From contig NC_080041.1 of the NCBI RefSeq assembly GCF_012489685.1, positions 23,797,780 to 23,861,779 on the forward strand: DNA of 64,000 nucleotides, given 5' to 3'. Under the pieces are notes generated by a model. That model was not told where the DNA came from. It did no database searches and was given only the letters and a program-made list of their open reading frames with translations. The position numbers were made by a program, and so were the translations under genes. The stretch comes from Lotus japonicus. Taxonomy: Eukaryota > Streptophyta > Magnoliopsida > Fabales > Fabaceae. Positions 22,641 through 32,574 of this stretch are shown here, one piece after another. Every line of letters starts with the position of its first letter. Position 1 is the stretch's first letter.

Positions 22641-23033
22641 CTAGAATGGAGGATCCCTCCTCATTCTTCTGCACTCCTGGCGCTGCTCTGACCTATCCTT
22701 CTCCAGACGCTCCAGTGCATACTGGATGTTGTTGAGCCTGTCTTTTAGCTCATCCCTCTCCAGAATCTCTTCTGCAGTCTTGAGCTTCTCTTCAAAAATC
22801 TCTTTTTCTTCCAGCAGCTTGAGTTCAAGCCGGCTGAGTTCTTGCACCTCCTCCACGAAGGCAAGAAATTCCCTCAGGTCTCTCTTCAACTCTGGACGTA
22901 GGTCCTCTTCCAGCAGTGTTCGTGTTAGCTCTGAGATGGTCCTAGTACCCTCTGGATGCCTGATGTTCAGGAACAAGTCCTCCTCAAAGGCCTTCCTTCT
23001 CAGCTCTTCTAGTGCTACGATGTATGATGCCAT
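22641..23033 (-). CDS. SIRE antisense ORF: 130-aa helical protein
   Basis: This frame runs opposite to the element, between the envelope-like ORF and the 3' LTR. The start is ATG at 23033 (MASYIVALEELRRKAFEEDL) and it ends ...RRDPPF. Almost the whole chain is predicted helical, with Glu/Leu/Lys/Arg heptads from residue 60 (LELKLLEEKEIFEEKLKTAE). A minus-strand TATA box (CCTATATAAAGC) at 23087-23099 lies 54-66 bp upstream of the ATG, a sensible distance for a short leader. Both the start block and the end resemble the Tat antisense protein at 25586-26071. The frame is free of lesions. Function is unknown. Confidence 0.7.
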   Translation of the reverse strand: MASYIVALEELRRKAFEEDLFLNIRHPEGTRTISELTRTLLEEDLRPELKRDLREFLAFVEEVQELSRLELKLLEEKEIFEEKLKTAEEILERDELKDRLNNIQYALERLEKDRSEQRQECRRMRRDPPF

Positions 23034-23086
23034 TTTTTTCTTTACTGAAAATTGTTCGAGTTGTGAAGCTTACCTCTCTCTCCAAC

Positions 23087-23099
23087 GCTTTATATAGGC
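23087..23099 (-). promoter_or_regulatory. TATA box for the SIRE antisense ORF
   Basis: On the minus strand GCCTATATAAAGC stands 54-66 bp before the ATG at 23033. No comparable plus-strand gene begins here, which supports a dedicated antisense promoter. Confidence 0.55.
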
Positions 23100-23280
23100 T
23101 TCACTTTCTCTCTGAAAGTTAATGCTCCTACAGTTTCTCGAGGTTAAGTTCTTGGTAACTGACCCTCCTCTTTACTCCCTTGGCCGGTGGTAAACGTTCT
23201 TATCTTGCATTAACTCTTCTATTTATTTCGCCTAACTCTGATTCTTGCATCGTTTTCATTTTCTTTAAACTTAGACCTTC

Positions 23281-23837
23281 TCTAAGGGGGAGTACCTTGT
23301 ACTTCAAGCTAAGTTTTTCACACCCCAAGCTTTTTGCTTATGACAAAAAGGGGGAGTAAACCCAGTTTTTGATGTGTAAGATGTGTTAGTGTGATTTATT
23401 TTTCTTTTGGAGAATTTAAGAGTTCCACATTTATGACCATAGATGTGTCACTGGGCAAATACAAGGAATACATTTCACTTCTTCTGAAGTGATTCTAATT
23501 TGACTCTGATACCCAAGACTCTGATACCTTGTCCGTGACTCTGATTACTTATGCGCTCTGATTACTCTATCTTCATCTATGTCATAAGTTTTTCACTCTG
23601 AACTCTTATATCTTTTAGCTCAGAATCTAGACTTTACTAATGTTTTCATCAAGTATTAGATTCAGGGGGAGCTAAGCTCAGAATCAAGCAGTGACTTGAA
23701 TTCAGAATGAGCAAGATAAACTATTCACATCAGGATAAGTCTTATTCTATATCTCTAAACTCTGAGTGAATTTAGTTTAATGTTTAAGAATTGTTCATCA
23801 AAAATCTTAGTTTTGTCATCATCAAAAAGGGGGAGAT
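23281..23837 (+). other. Multiple polypurine tracts upstream of the SIRE 3' LTR
   Basis: Four A/G-rich tracts ending in GGGGGAG-like runs lie at about 23285-23292, 23344-23356, 23663-23671 and 23824-23836. The last abuts the 3' LTR and should prime plus-strand DNA synthesis. Extra tracts upstream are a known trait of Sireviruses and may serve as additional priming sites. Confidence 0.75.
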
Positions 23838-25047
23838 TGTAAGATCAAGTTTTGATCTAGTAGTACAACTCTATGTTTTGATGATTACAAGTTAACCTTT
23901 TGATATGAACAATTGTGGTACTCTAACGTGTTTTTCTGAGTGTGCTATTTACAGGCTCTGACCTCAACTCAATCTCACACAAATCAGAAGCACTGTGTAA
24001 AAGAGCGACCCAAGCAACGCTTTCGCATTCACCATGTTCAGTATGAACAGTGGAAAAGCTTCAGAAGTTCTGAAGTTATACAAACTCTGATGTGGACTCA
24101 GTCACTAGAAGTTCTGAAGATCCAGAAAGTCTGATAACCAAGAAACACTGAAGGCTCAGATATTCTGATGGTGTAGAAGACTCTGAAGATCCAGAAGCTG
24201 ATTAGTGAAGTTCTGATGTCCAGAAGCAAGATACTCTGAAGACCATGTACTTCCCTCTGAGTTCAGAATCAGAAGAAACAATGTTCAGAGGATCTGGGCT
24301 TTCCCTCTGACTCTGATCAACCGGCTTCACAAGTTCCAATATGAAGCATTCCCCTGATCAGAAGTCTCCTAGGTTTAAAGGTTAAGTCGCTATCCAAGTA
24401 CAAAAGCAACTGTACCTTCCTGACGACCTACCTAACAGTCTCAGACATAGCCGAAGCTGGATTTTCCAGAACTGCCCTCCAACGGTAGCATTTTCCATGC
24501 AACGCTCAACCCTAATCCTTGGAGTATATAAAGAGGCTGAAGACTGAAAGAAGCGGCTAGAAGCATTCACATACGCGCAAGACATATTCAAATTCTTCTA
24601 AGCTTTCTTTCATCTGAAATTCATTGAGTTTACTATTAGCTTTTTAGAAGCAAATCTCTTGTAAACAATTCTTTGATAAACAGTTTGTTTAGTTCCTTTA
24701 GGAGATCAAGGTTGATCGGATCCTAGAGAAGACTAAGAGAGTGAATCTTAGTGTGAGCTAAGTCAGTGTAATTGTTAGTCACTTGTAGGTTTCAAGTGCA
24801 GTTGTAACTCTTACCTGATTAGTGGATTGCCTTCATTCTAAGAAGGAAGAAATCACCTTAACGGGTGGACTGGAGTAGCTTGAGTGATTTATCAAGTGAA
24901 CCAGGATAAAATCCTTGTGTGCTTTTCTATCTCTTATCTTTAGCACTTAAGTTCTCGAAAGATTTGTCAAAATCGTTGAGGTGGAAGTTTTATACTGAAA
25001 ACGTTATTCAAACCCCCCCCCCCTTTCTACCGTTTTTCATACCTTCA
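23838..25047 (+). repeat. SIRE 3' LTR
   Basis: The 1210-bp copy of the 5' LTR has the same TGTAAGATC start and ACCTTCA end. By eye there are about eight base differences, and the poly-C tract is longer here (12 C). It is followed by the GCAAC target copy and then by Tat integrase sequence in frame. Confidence 0.95.
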
Positions 25048-25052
25048 GCAAC

Positions 25053-25506
25053 GCCATTTCGACTAGCATATGGCCAAGAAGCGGTATTACCAGCAGAAGT
25101 ATATTTACAGTCATGCAGAATTCAAAGGCAAGAGGAAATTCCAAGTGAAGACTATTGGAATATGATGCTCGATGAGTTAGTCGATCTCGATGAAGAAAGA
25201 CTATTGGCATTGGATACCTTAACCAGGCAAAAGGATCGCGTTGCTAAAGCTTATAATAAAAAGGTTAGAGCTAAATCTTTTATGCCCGGTGATTACGTAT
25301 GGAAGGTTGTCTTACCAGTCGATAAAAGGGATAAACGTTACGGAAAGTGGGCCCCAAACTGGGAAGGCCCTTTCACAGTCGAGAAAGCACTTTTAAACAA
25401 CGCTTATTCGATTAAGGAAATAGGAGGTCGAAATCGACAAATGACGATAAATGGCAAATACTTAAAAACGTATAAGCCAACGTTGCATGAAATAAACATC
25501 GAATAA
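25053..25506 (+). pseudogene. pol: Tat Pol 3' part: integrase C-terminus
   Basis: Immediately after the second GCAAC copy the integrase frame resumes with ATPFRLAYGQEAVLPAEV, the continuation of the segment cut at 13885. It contains the C-terminal chromatin- and DNA-binding region (RAKSFMPGDYVWKVV, KWAPNWEGPFTVEKAL, YSIKEIGGR) and ends at TAA 25504-25506. Removing the SIRE element and one GCAAC would restore continuity, so the break is due only to insertion. Confidence 0.92.
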
Positions 25507-25585
25507 GGAAGTAAAATAAAATAAATTGCCAAACTCAAATGTTTTATTAATTAGAATGAAACATTACAACTATGGCAAAGAAGCT

Positions 25586-26071
25586 CTAAAAGGGAAGATT
25601 GGCCCTATAGCTATTGTATCTGGCCCTAAGAGGCTCCATGCGCCTTAAGACATCCTCTTGTTGGGATTCCAGTCGCGATTTCTCCTGTCGAAGATCCAGC
25701 TCCTCACGGGCAGTGGTAGAAAGCTTGTCCACCAAGGTTTTCAGAGCTCCCACACTCCCCTCAGGGTCCACTTGGTCCAAAGCAGCCCTCAACGCCTCGA
25801 ATTCCTCCATCTTCTCACCTATTTGGTGTTCAGCAAAGAATACTCGAGCCGTGAGTTCCCGGTGTTCTTCATACAAGGGCACTGCTTCATGCAGAAGGCC
25901 CAGAAACTCCAGGAGAGGGGTTTTTACAGAGGCAATAATATTCCTCTGCAGAAGCTGGTTGATGAGCCCAGTAAGCTCTTCAGCCAAAGAAAGGAAGGAA
26001 TGCAATTCCCAAAACAGGTCTTGGTTAAAGGCCAAGCTCCGGATCTGATTAAGGACACGACGGCTAGCCAT
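25586..26071 (-). CDS. Tat antisense ORF 2: 161-aa helical protein
   Basis: This gene lies antisense between pol and the PMD-type antisense gene. The start is ATG at 26071 (MASRRVLNQIRSLAFNQDLF) and it ends ...NSYRANLPF. The chain is helical with coiled-coil character from residue 75 on (ELTARVFFAEHQIGEKMEEF; ELDLRQEKSRLESQQED). A minus-strand TATA box (CTATAAATAG) at 26167-26176 lies about 100 bp upstream. Antisense ORFs at this position are described for Tat/Retand-type elements. The first 60 residues and the ...PF end resemble the SIRE antisense protein. The frame is intact. Function is unknown. Confidence 0.75.
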   Translation of the reverse strand: MASRRVLNQIRSLAFNQDLFWELHSFLSLAEELTGLINQLLQRNIIASVKTPLLEFLGLLHEAVPLYEEHRELTARVFFAEHQIGEKMEEFEALRAALDQVDPEGSVGALKTLVDKLSTTAREELDLRQEKSRLESQQEDVLRRMEPLRARYNSYRANLPF

Positions 26072-26166
26072 GGTTAAGGGAGGTTGCCAAAAACAGGAGA
26101 AGAATTCTGGAAAAGAAGCAAGGAAGAGTTTGAAGAAGTTACTGAAGAGAAGTAACCAAAAACGCT

Positions 26167-26176
26167 CTATTTATAG
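26167..26176 (-). promoter_or_regulatory. TATA box of Tat antisense ORF 2
   Basis: The minus-strand CTATAAATAG lies 96-105 bp before the ATG at 26071, at a normal plant promoter distance. It lies between the two antisense genes, so each has its own promoter. Confidence 0.6.
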
Positions 26177-26580
26177 TATAACAACAAAGGAGTGCATTAA
26201 TTAGTGGCAATCAGTTGCCAACTCTTCATCTTATGGTTACAGGCCGCGTAAATTACCACTACCATCGTAAATAGCTTTGGCCTTTAATGAACAAAGACTT
26301 TCATTGAATCAAGAAACGTGGTATAAGATTGCAATAAATTGGCTTATTTCCCAGAAACCAAGCAACGACTACGCAAAGGGTGCAATGGAGTTTGAACGGC
26401 GCAACAATAAATAAGTAGCCGTCAGAATAAATGCATAGTGGAAACTGAAAAGACTTGGCAAATTAAACGTCAAATTATATGGCCTACGTGCCAAAACCAT
26501 TGTCGAAGAATTACATGCAAATCGGCATCGAAAGCCATGGTTAAAATAGTGCCATCATTACATACTGATAAAAGAAAGTT

Positions 26581-29500
26581 TTAAAGCAGGAATTTAAAAG
26601 AATTCAAGCGATCAACAAAGGTGGCAATCTTGGCATCGAGATCCTTCTTCACGGCCTGGTCAACCTCCAACTCCTTGATAACATCTTTTGTCGAGATAAT
26701 CTGAGCTTTGGATTCCTTAGTAAGCCCATCCAACTGAGCTTTCACAGCAGGGCCTTCCTCGACCAAATCAGCTCGCTTCTTCTCCAACTTAGCAATTTCT
26801 AGATGCAGCTCCTCAAGTTTAGTGTCGACATCAGAAATTTCATCTGCAATTAAAACCTTCCTAGCAGTGAATTTCTTGAAGTCTTCTTTCATCGCTGCAA
26901 CCTGAGCTTTACCAGAAGAGACTTTTGCTTCCTTAAGGCTAACAGCTTGGCCAACGTCCTTGACTTGATGAAAGGTGGCTAAAGCATCCACCAAGAAAGA
27001 TTGAAGGTTGGCCAAAGCAGCAGCCTGATGAGAATCAAGCTTTTGACCAAGCAGGAAGACAAGCAATTCCTTAGCAGCATGACTCGCTTGAGGGTCAACC
27101 CGAATCCGGTCGAGGAACCCGATGTCGAAAACGATAGCCTTCAGCCGACCCATGCTCTCCTCAATTTGCTGAAGGTTGGTCACCCCACTAGATTGAGCAG
27201 TCTCAGCAGTGGCATCAGCTTGATGGGGTGGAGAATCTCAGTCTAAGGTGCCATCGAGAAAGCCATCCAAAGCTGCCAGTGGGTCCTCCTCAAATAAAGT
27301 GTCAAGCTTTTCACTAGACACATGAGATGAAGAGCCACCCTTGGCTTGAGGCGAAGGTTGCACAGTGGCAGTCGATTTTGGAGGAGGCGTGGGGTTATCA
27401 TCCTTGCCTGGAAGAGCTTCTGCTTCGCGAATGGGAGAGGTTGCGCCTTGAGTTTCCTACAAGAGAAACCTCTTTAATGCCCTTTTCGATAAAGTAAAAT
27501 GCACAGTAGAGGAACCAACAGAACATGGAAAAAGGGTAAAGATACCTGGCAAGCAGATTCCTTAGAAGGGCTTGAGTTGGTGGAGCTCTTGGAATGATGG
27601 GGAGATTTATGACCAGATTTGCTCCTAGCCTTCCTCATTCCCTCAGATGTTGAGGTCTTTTTAGCCAAGGATGCGGCCTTAGGAGGTTTCTCGACACCTT
27701 CAGCTTTGGATTTTGCAGGGTTGGGAGCTGGAGAATTCTCACAAGATGGAGGATTGGAAATGAAATGCTCATGAACATCAGCCTGAAAATAGGGACGAAC
27801 ACTATCAGACTAAGAAATCACAGGTTAATATGTCACAAGGCACTCTCGAGAATGAGAAACATACCTGAATAGTGGCGTCACCATCACCTTCTTTGCCATC
27901 GACTTCTGGTTGAGCATCAGATGCCAACTTAGAAGCCCCACTGGTGGTGGAAACACCAGCTCCTTTGGCCCTCTTCTGGCTAGCCGAAGCAGCAGGCTTA
28001 GGTTTCCTTTTTCGACCCTGTCGAAGAATACATTAGTCAATATTCCAAGGAAATCGGAAAGGAAAGGGAAAGCCATGAGAAAAGTACCTTGAGCTTGTCA
28101 GCGAGACTGACATTATCATCCTCGTCATCATCATCATCGTCCTCAATCACAACTGGCTTGTCCTTAGAAGAATGAGCCACTGGAGAAATAACTTGAGGAG
28201 ACGGTTGGGTAATGACCTCAGCTGCAAATAGGAAGAGAAATTAAGAGGTAAAATAGAAAAACCTAGGCCAAGTCGAAATATTACCTTGACCAATACGCAT
28301 GTTCAGCGATATGTGGTTGAAGATTTCGACGGGCACATGATACGGAAAGTTCCATAAGTGGTACTTGGTCCAAGTCACTCGCTTTCGAGGAGGAAGAGCT
28401 TGATTGGCCAACACATTTATATTTACATGGTCAACCCATTTGGGCAAGACCGGTGGAAAGGCCAATGCAAACCTACTCGTAGGCAAAGATGGGAACCTGA
28501 AGCCAGTTTTTCGAATAACAAAAGATAGACCTTCCTCACCATGAGGAATAACTAACTTGGATTTTTTGGCTTTAGATTCCCATTTTTGCCTTAATACTTG
28601 GGCTGCTTTCGCAACCGTATCTCGAAGGCGAAGAGTTGGATAATATACCACACCAAAGAACTCTTGAAAGGATCGAATTTCTGCCAGGTGCATACCTTTG
28701 GTCTTCTTGAGATCCTGCTTCTGCAAAAGAAAAGCATCTGTCATGCATTGAAGACAATCTACGAGGGGCTTCGAAATCTGGGCCCAATACTCAGACCACC
28801 AGGCTTTGAAAGCGTTAGTAGCATAATACGAAGGAGCGTAGGTGAAGGGGCTCAGGTTGAGAAGTCTTTTGTTATAAAAATGAGCAGTCGAGTCAAAAGC
28901 AGAAGCCCTTTTTACAGCCCCAGGGTACAAGACGAGGCTCTTGTCAAACAAGGTGTTGGGCAGAGCTTGGCTAAGCCCAAACTGTCGAGAAACCAATTGG
29001 GGATTGTAGCCACATAAAGTGTAATCACTGCTAGCAAAGCCTACGGTTAAAACCCTAGGTGAAAGGATGGTCCTCCAGAGCGTAATATGATGTTCTTTGG
29101 GCAATGCGGAATCAGAAGCGTTAGGGTAAGAATTCCTCAACCAGAAAGGGCCACGAGTAGCCTTGCTATAAGGAGAAAAACTGGAGCGATAGTGCTTCAG
29201 TTCAAGAAACATGGTAAAATACTTTCTGAAATCGGCCTCAAAGCTCGACGCATCATAGGCTGGGGTCAGGGTCTCGAGCCTGTGGGCATCAATCCTGGTG
29301 TTAGAAACAGCTGGAGGATTGTCCCGTGCCAGCAATAGAGATTCGAAAACTGCGTTCAACCAAAGTTGAAATAACCAGAGAGGTCCACCTGCATTGAGGG
29401 AAACAGTTTTGACATTCCGGATATCCTCGACGGCTTCATTCAGCATCTGGTAAAGGTTACCAAGAACAAGCCTGGCCATGGCAAGTTGTCGACCCTCATG

Positions 29501-30304
29501 GAGTAAGTTGGCCAAAGGCAAAAGCTTGGCAGGTATGCGCAAAGACTTGGTGCAAAAATCATAAGCAGATAGCCAATACAACAAGAACGCGACATGTTCA
29601 GCATCAGACACCTCACCGCTCTCAACATAATGGTCCTTAACAAATCGACTAAAGGAAATATTGTCAGTAGGAATCGAAATGGGTTTAGCAGTTGCAGGTG
29701 CGGCATGATAATCATCACCAATAGGCCATAGTCCGGTGATAGCAGCAACATCCAAAAGGGTTGGGGTGATCATGCCAAAGGGAACATGAAGGCAATTGGT
29801 AGACCTCTCCCAAAAATAAAGCGCACTCAATAGCATAGCAGGGTTATACGAGACTTGCGATCTCGACAGCTGAATCAAGTCGAGAATCCCGACATCCTTC
29901 CAGTGTTGCCTCTTGGCCTCCTCAACCCTATCTAACCATTTGAGGTAGGCTTTGTCGTTAGCAGAAGGGTTAGGGGGAGCTGAACGAAAAGCCCGCTTGG
30001 GGTCGTTAAGAAATGGCATACGGTAAGAAGGTTGGAATTCCAAAATAAGCTCCTCTCCCCTAACACTAGGGTGAAATGACTCATGTTCCTCAGGAAGACT
30101 ATTGGGCCTATCATGCTTTACTACTTTCAAAGGACCCAAAATGGCGCGTAAAGTACCATTAACAGAGAAAGGAATGAGTACCTGGGATTTCCAGATAGCT
30201 CTCTTCTCCGCCTCGTTGGGAGGTTCCGGGATTGCCACGCGTTTGGATTCATCCAACTTAAGCTCAGTAGCCAACGGAATGGTTTGCTCAGGATCAGAAG
30301 CCAT
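26581..30304 (-). pseudogene. Tat antisense gene 1: five-exon plant mobile domain (PMD) protein
   Basis: Exons on the minus strand: 30304-28285, 28221-28088, 28017-27865, 27782-27546 and 27456-26581. Every intron (63-89 bp) has GT-AG ends, and the frame is kept through all four junctions. The start ATG at 30304 (MASDPEQTIPLATEL) lies downstream of a TATA box; open frame above it is ignored. Exon 1 encodes a PMD (LLDVAAITGLWPIGDDYHAA and later helical blocks). Exon 2 is acidic (EDDDDDDEDD). Exon 3 has a bipartite nuclear signal (GRKRKPKP...SQKRAK). Exon 4 is Ser/Lys rich. Exon 5 is a coiled coil. TGA at 27240-27238, 72 codons into exon 5, interrupts a frame that otherwise stays open for over 200 more codons, so it is probably a recent nonsense change. 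Confidence 0.82.
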
Positions 30305-30440
30305 TGAGAGAAACAATAGATATTCCGGAGAAAACGAAGAAAAATGAAGTGAGAGCTCTGGGGAAGAAAGCTGAAAGTCTGGGGAAGAAAGCTGGAAGCT
30401 TGGGGAAGAAAGCAAAGTTTGAACGAGAAACGACAACAGG

Positions 30441-30451
30441 GTATTTATAAG
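30441..30451 (-). promoter_or_regulatory. TATA box of Tat antisense gene 1
   Basis: The minus-strand CTTATAAATAC lies about 140 bp before the ATG at 30304 and about 310 bp inside the 3' LTR boundary. Transcription would run away from the 3' LTR towards pol. Confidence 0.6.
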
Positions 30452-30511
30452 CAGAAAGGCAAACGGAACCCAGGCCACATTGTGCACTAATTTATAAAAT
30501 TTGGAGTCCAA

Positions 30512-30759
30512 GTGGTTATTTTATTAGCCAAATCATGTCACTTCTCAGCTTTTTGGTATAGGTGAAATCATGGCCCTAAAAAGGCTATAACTGTCAGCTA
30601 GTGGAGAAGTCATCAGACGTTATGGCTGCTGATTGGACCTGAGAATCGAACGGTCAAAAGCACAAAGTATTTGAATCGTTGAGATTGAACGGGTGCGATA
30701 AAAAATGCTTGGTGTCTTCAAGCGAGAGCAGTCGACAACCAACATTTTTGGGGGGCAAC
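30512..30759. other. Tat 3' non-coding region and polypurine tract
   Basis: No gene is seen here. The last bases, TTTTTGGGGGGCAAC (30745-30759), form the G-rich polypurine tract next to the 3' LTR. The rest is the upstream region of the antisense PMD gene. Confidence 0.6.
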
Positions 30760-31577
30760 TGTTGAGCCAAGATTTTAAGGCCACAATTGTCGACACCAGT
30801 GTTAGAAGGACTATTCTTCGACAGGAAGAACCGTGACAGAGCTCGAAGCCCATTAAGCAACACCTCCCTCCAAAGTCAGGGGAACAAAGGAAAATTCGAA
30901 AAACCAGCAAACGCGACGAAGGAGGCAGTTACCAAGTGGTGGGCACTTATCAGCACGTGCGCATACCCACGATGCCACAAACAGCGGTGGTTACCCACGA
31001 CTCAAGGCTACCCACGTCGCAAACAAACCGATCAAAGACACGTGCGCAAAGCCACCGGCTAAACGTGGGGTAAGGCGCCAAAATTCAAACCCACGAAGCC
31101 ATCATGCATTGAAGAAAAAACCGCCAAGAACGTGGAGGAAGAAGCAGCACTATAAATAGAAGAAGCAGCAGCAGAAAGAGGGGTTCCAACTCAAACTCTG
31201 AAAATTCACCAAAAAGCTCTAAATGTCCGCGTCAATGAGACTCAAGGAGCAAAACGTGATGATGGAGGAGTATGTTGCAGAACCAACACTTTAGTTTCCT
31301 TGCATTTCAGCTTGTTGATCTCCAGTTCTTTTGTGTAGTTTGTTTTGTCGAAATCTGCGGTTCACGTAGTTTTCATGTTATTTTAGTTTATTTGACTGTT
31401 TTGTAATTGACTCATGTTTAATGAAATCTAGTTTCACCCGAGTTGCTCTTTGTTGTCGAAAACACAGTCATTCACACACAACACTTTGGCAAAGCGTTTT
31501 CTCAAAAGGACCCTGAAATCTAAACTTCCTTTAGTCGAACTAAGATGATATTTGTTTACCAAAAATCCGTGTAAACA
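30760..31577 (+). repeat. Tat 3' LTR
   Basis: The 818-bp LTR begins TGTTGAGCC and ends GTAAACA, followed by the target copy CAAAC (31578-31582). A TATA box (CACTATAAATAG) lies near 31149-31160. Compared by eye with the rejoined 5' LTR there are about three substitutions. Confidence 0.94.
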
Positions 31578-31582
31578 CAAAC

Positions 31583-32240
31583 CTTCATAAGATAAATGTA
31601 TAATCAAGTCAAACGACACATATAAATTGAAGGAATCAAACCTATAGAGAACAATACAACATAGCATTACAAATATAACAGAACATCACAAATAAACATA
31701 CAACACAAGCTGGCATTCTCTAATCCACTCAAATTCAAAATATAATGGCAGATGAGAATGCTCCATATCTCGAACTTATTTATTCCTTTTAAAACATATT
31801 TTGTTTTGATAGAGATATTCTAGAGTTATATAGCTCTACTAAGCTGTGTTTCACGGAAGCAAACCCTTGAACTCATTGCACTTTAAACTTTAGCTGAAAA
31901 ATTGATCTCTCCTTTCTTCTCTATTTCCCTCTCTTGAATTTGCCATCTAATTACAATCACAAAGCAAGATTTGATGTGTTCCTAACTTAATTGACATTGC
32001 AAGATTTAATTAATAACACCCGCAAATAGAACATAAGTTGGCGACACGCATAAAATTTTCATTACGTTCAATCAAATCTTTCGATTTTACTTTTAAGTTA
32101 ATTTTTTTTAATTTTAATTTCATTTTTTTTTAATTTTAAGGTATTCATTGCAAGTTGCAACTCTACAAGATATAAGGTGGGCTGGCTACACACCCCACCT
32201 TAAGGTTAAATCTTAATTTCACTCTACAACATGACCTTCC
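31583..32240. other. AT-rich intergenic DNA
   Basis: I see no gene, repeat end or structural RNA here. This is host sequence that joined 2612 before the Tat element inserted. Confidence 0.5.
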
Positions 32241-32490
32241 CCTAGAAGAACTTGCTTGCCCCACTTTTGAAGCCTTATTATTTCCAGATATGATGACTCA
32301 GATCATGCCCCTCCTGCTGTAACATCCATGCATTATTTCTCCTCATGCATTAAACGCCGTTGTCCCTATGTTGTACCACAAGCGCATGTGGCTTCAGCCT
32401 TCAGGGGTCATGTTCAGTATCGCCTACTCATCCTAGTACCCCTCCAAGGTAAATTGGGTTTTGGTACCGTGAAAAATGGTTTCATAGATG
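32241..32490 (+). pseudogene. UGT85-like glycosyltransferase exon fragment
   Basis: The stretch aligns with 33560-33800 plus 38435-38450 of the neighbouring UGT pseudogene. It shares AGAACTTGC-TGCC-CA-TTTT, then ACCACAAGCGCATGTGG, GTTCAGTATC-CC and CTAGTACCCCTCCAAGGTAAA, the exon 1 end and donor. Several deletions and stops remove any reading frame. It keeps the uninterrupted exon 1 end, showing what the second copy looked like before the copia insertion. Confidence 0.7.
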
Positions 32491-32574
32491 TCAGAATTTA
32501 GCTAGTGTTTGCTAGCTGAACAGAATAGAATAAAACCGAATGGAACAAGGCAATAAAATTATGTGTTGTACTAT

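Larger units (their letters stand above)
13886..25047 (+). mobile_element. SIRE-type (Sirevirus) Ty1/copia element nested in Tat integrase
   Basis: LTRs at 13886-15091 and 23838-25047 begin TGTAAGATC and end ACCTTCA, and the target duplication GCAAC is at 13881-13885 and 25048-25052. The order is PBS (initiator-Met type), gag, protease-integrase-RT-RNase H (copia order), an envelope-like ORF, an antisense ORF, repeated polypurine tracts, 3' LTR. A long ORF between RNase H and the 3' LTR plus multiple polypurine tracts mark Sireviruses. By eye the LTRs differ at about eight positions plus a poly-C length change. Gag has lost its central part and pol has one stop, so this copy is not autonomous. 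Confidence 0.95.
2618..31577 (+). mobile_element. Tat/Retand-like Ty3/gypsy LTR retrotransposon, doubly interrupted
   Basis: Terminal repeats at 2618-7014 (interrupted) and 30760-31577 both begin TGTTGAGCC and end GTAAACA. They are flanked by the 5-bp target duplication CAAAC (2613-2617 and 31578-31582). The internal order is PBS, gag, protease, reverse transcriptase, RNase H, a second archaeal-type RNase H, integrase, then two genes on the opposite strand, a purine-rich tract and the 3' LTR. Dual RNase H and antisense ORFs are features of the Tat lineage (Ogre, Retand). Removing the solo LTR at 2690-6263 and the SIRE element at 13886-25047, each with one target copy, leaves about 14.2 kb. 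By eye the LTRs differ at about three sites in 818 bp, so insertion was recent. Confidence 0.93.

Noticed and set aside
25614..26077. Plus-strand frames opposite Tat antisense ORF 2
   Set aside because: Their composition is Ser/Arg-rich in the manner of a reverse shadow of a coiled coil; the minus frame has a TATA box and MAS start.
28286..30511. Starting the antisense PMD gene at 30511 instead of 30304
   Set aside because: The extra 69 residues lie partly upstream of the TATA box at 30441-30451 and are hydrophobic filler; MASDPEQ at 30304 is the natural start.
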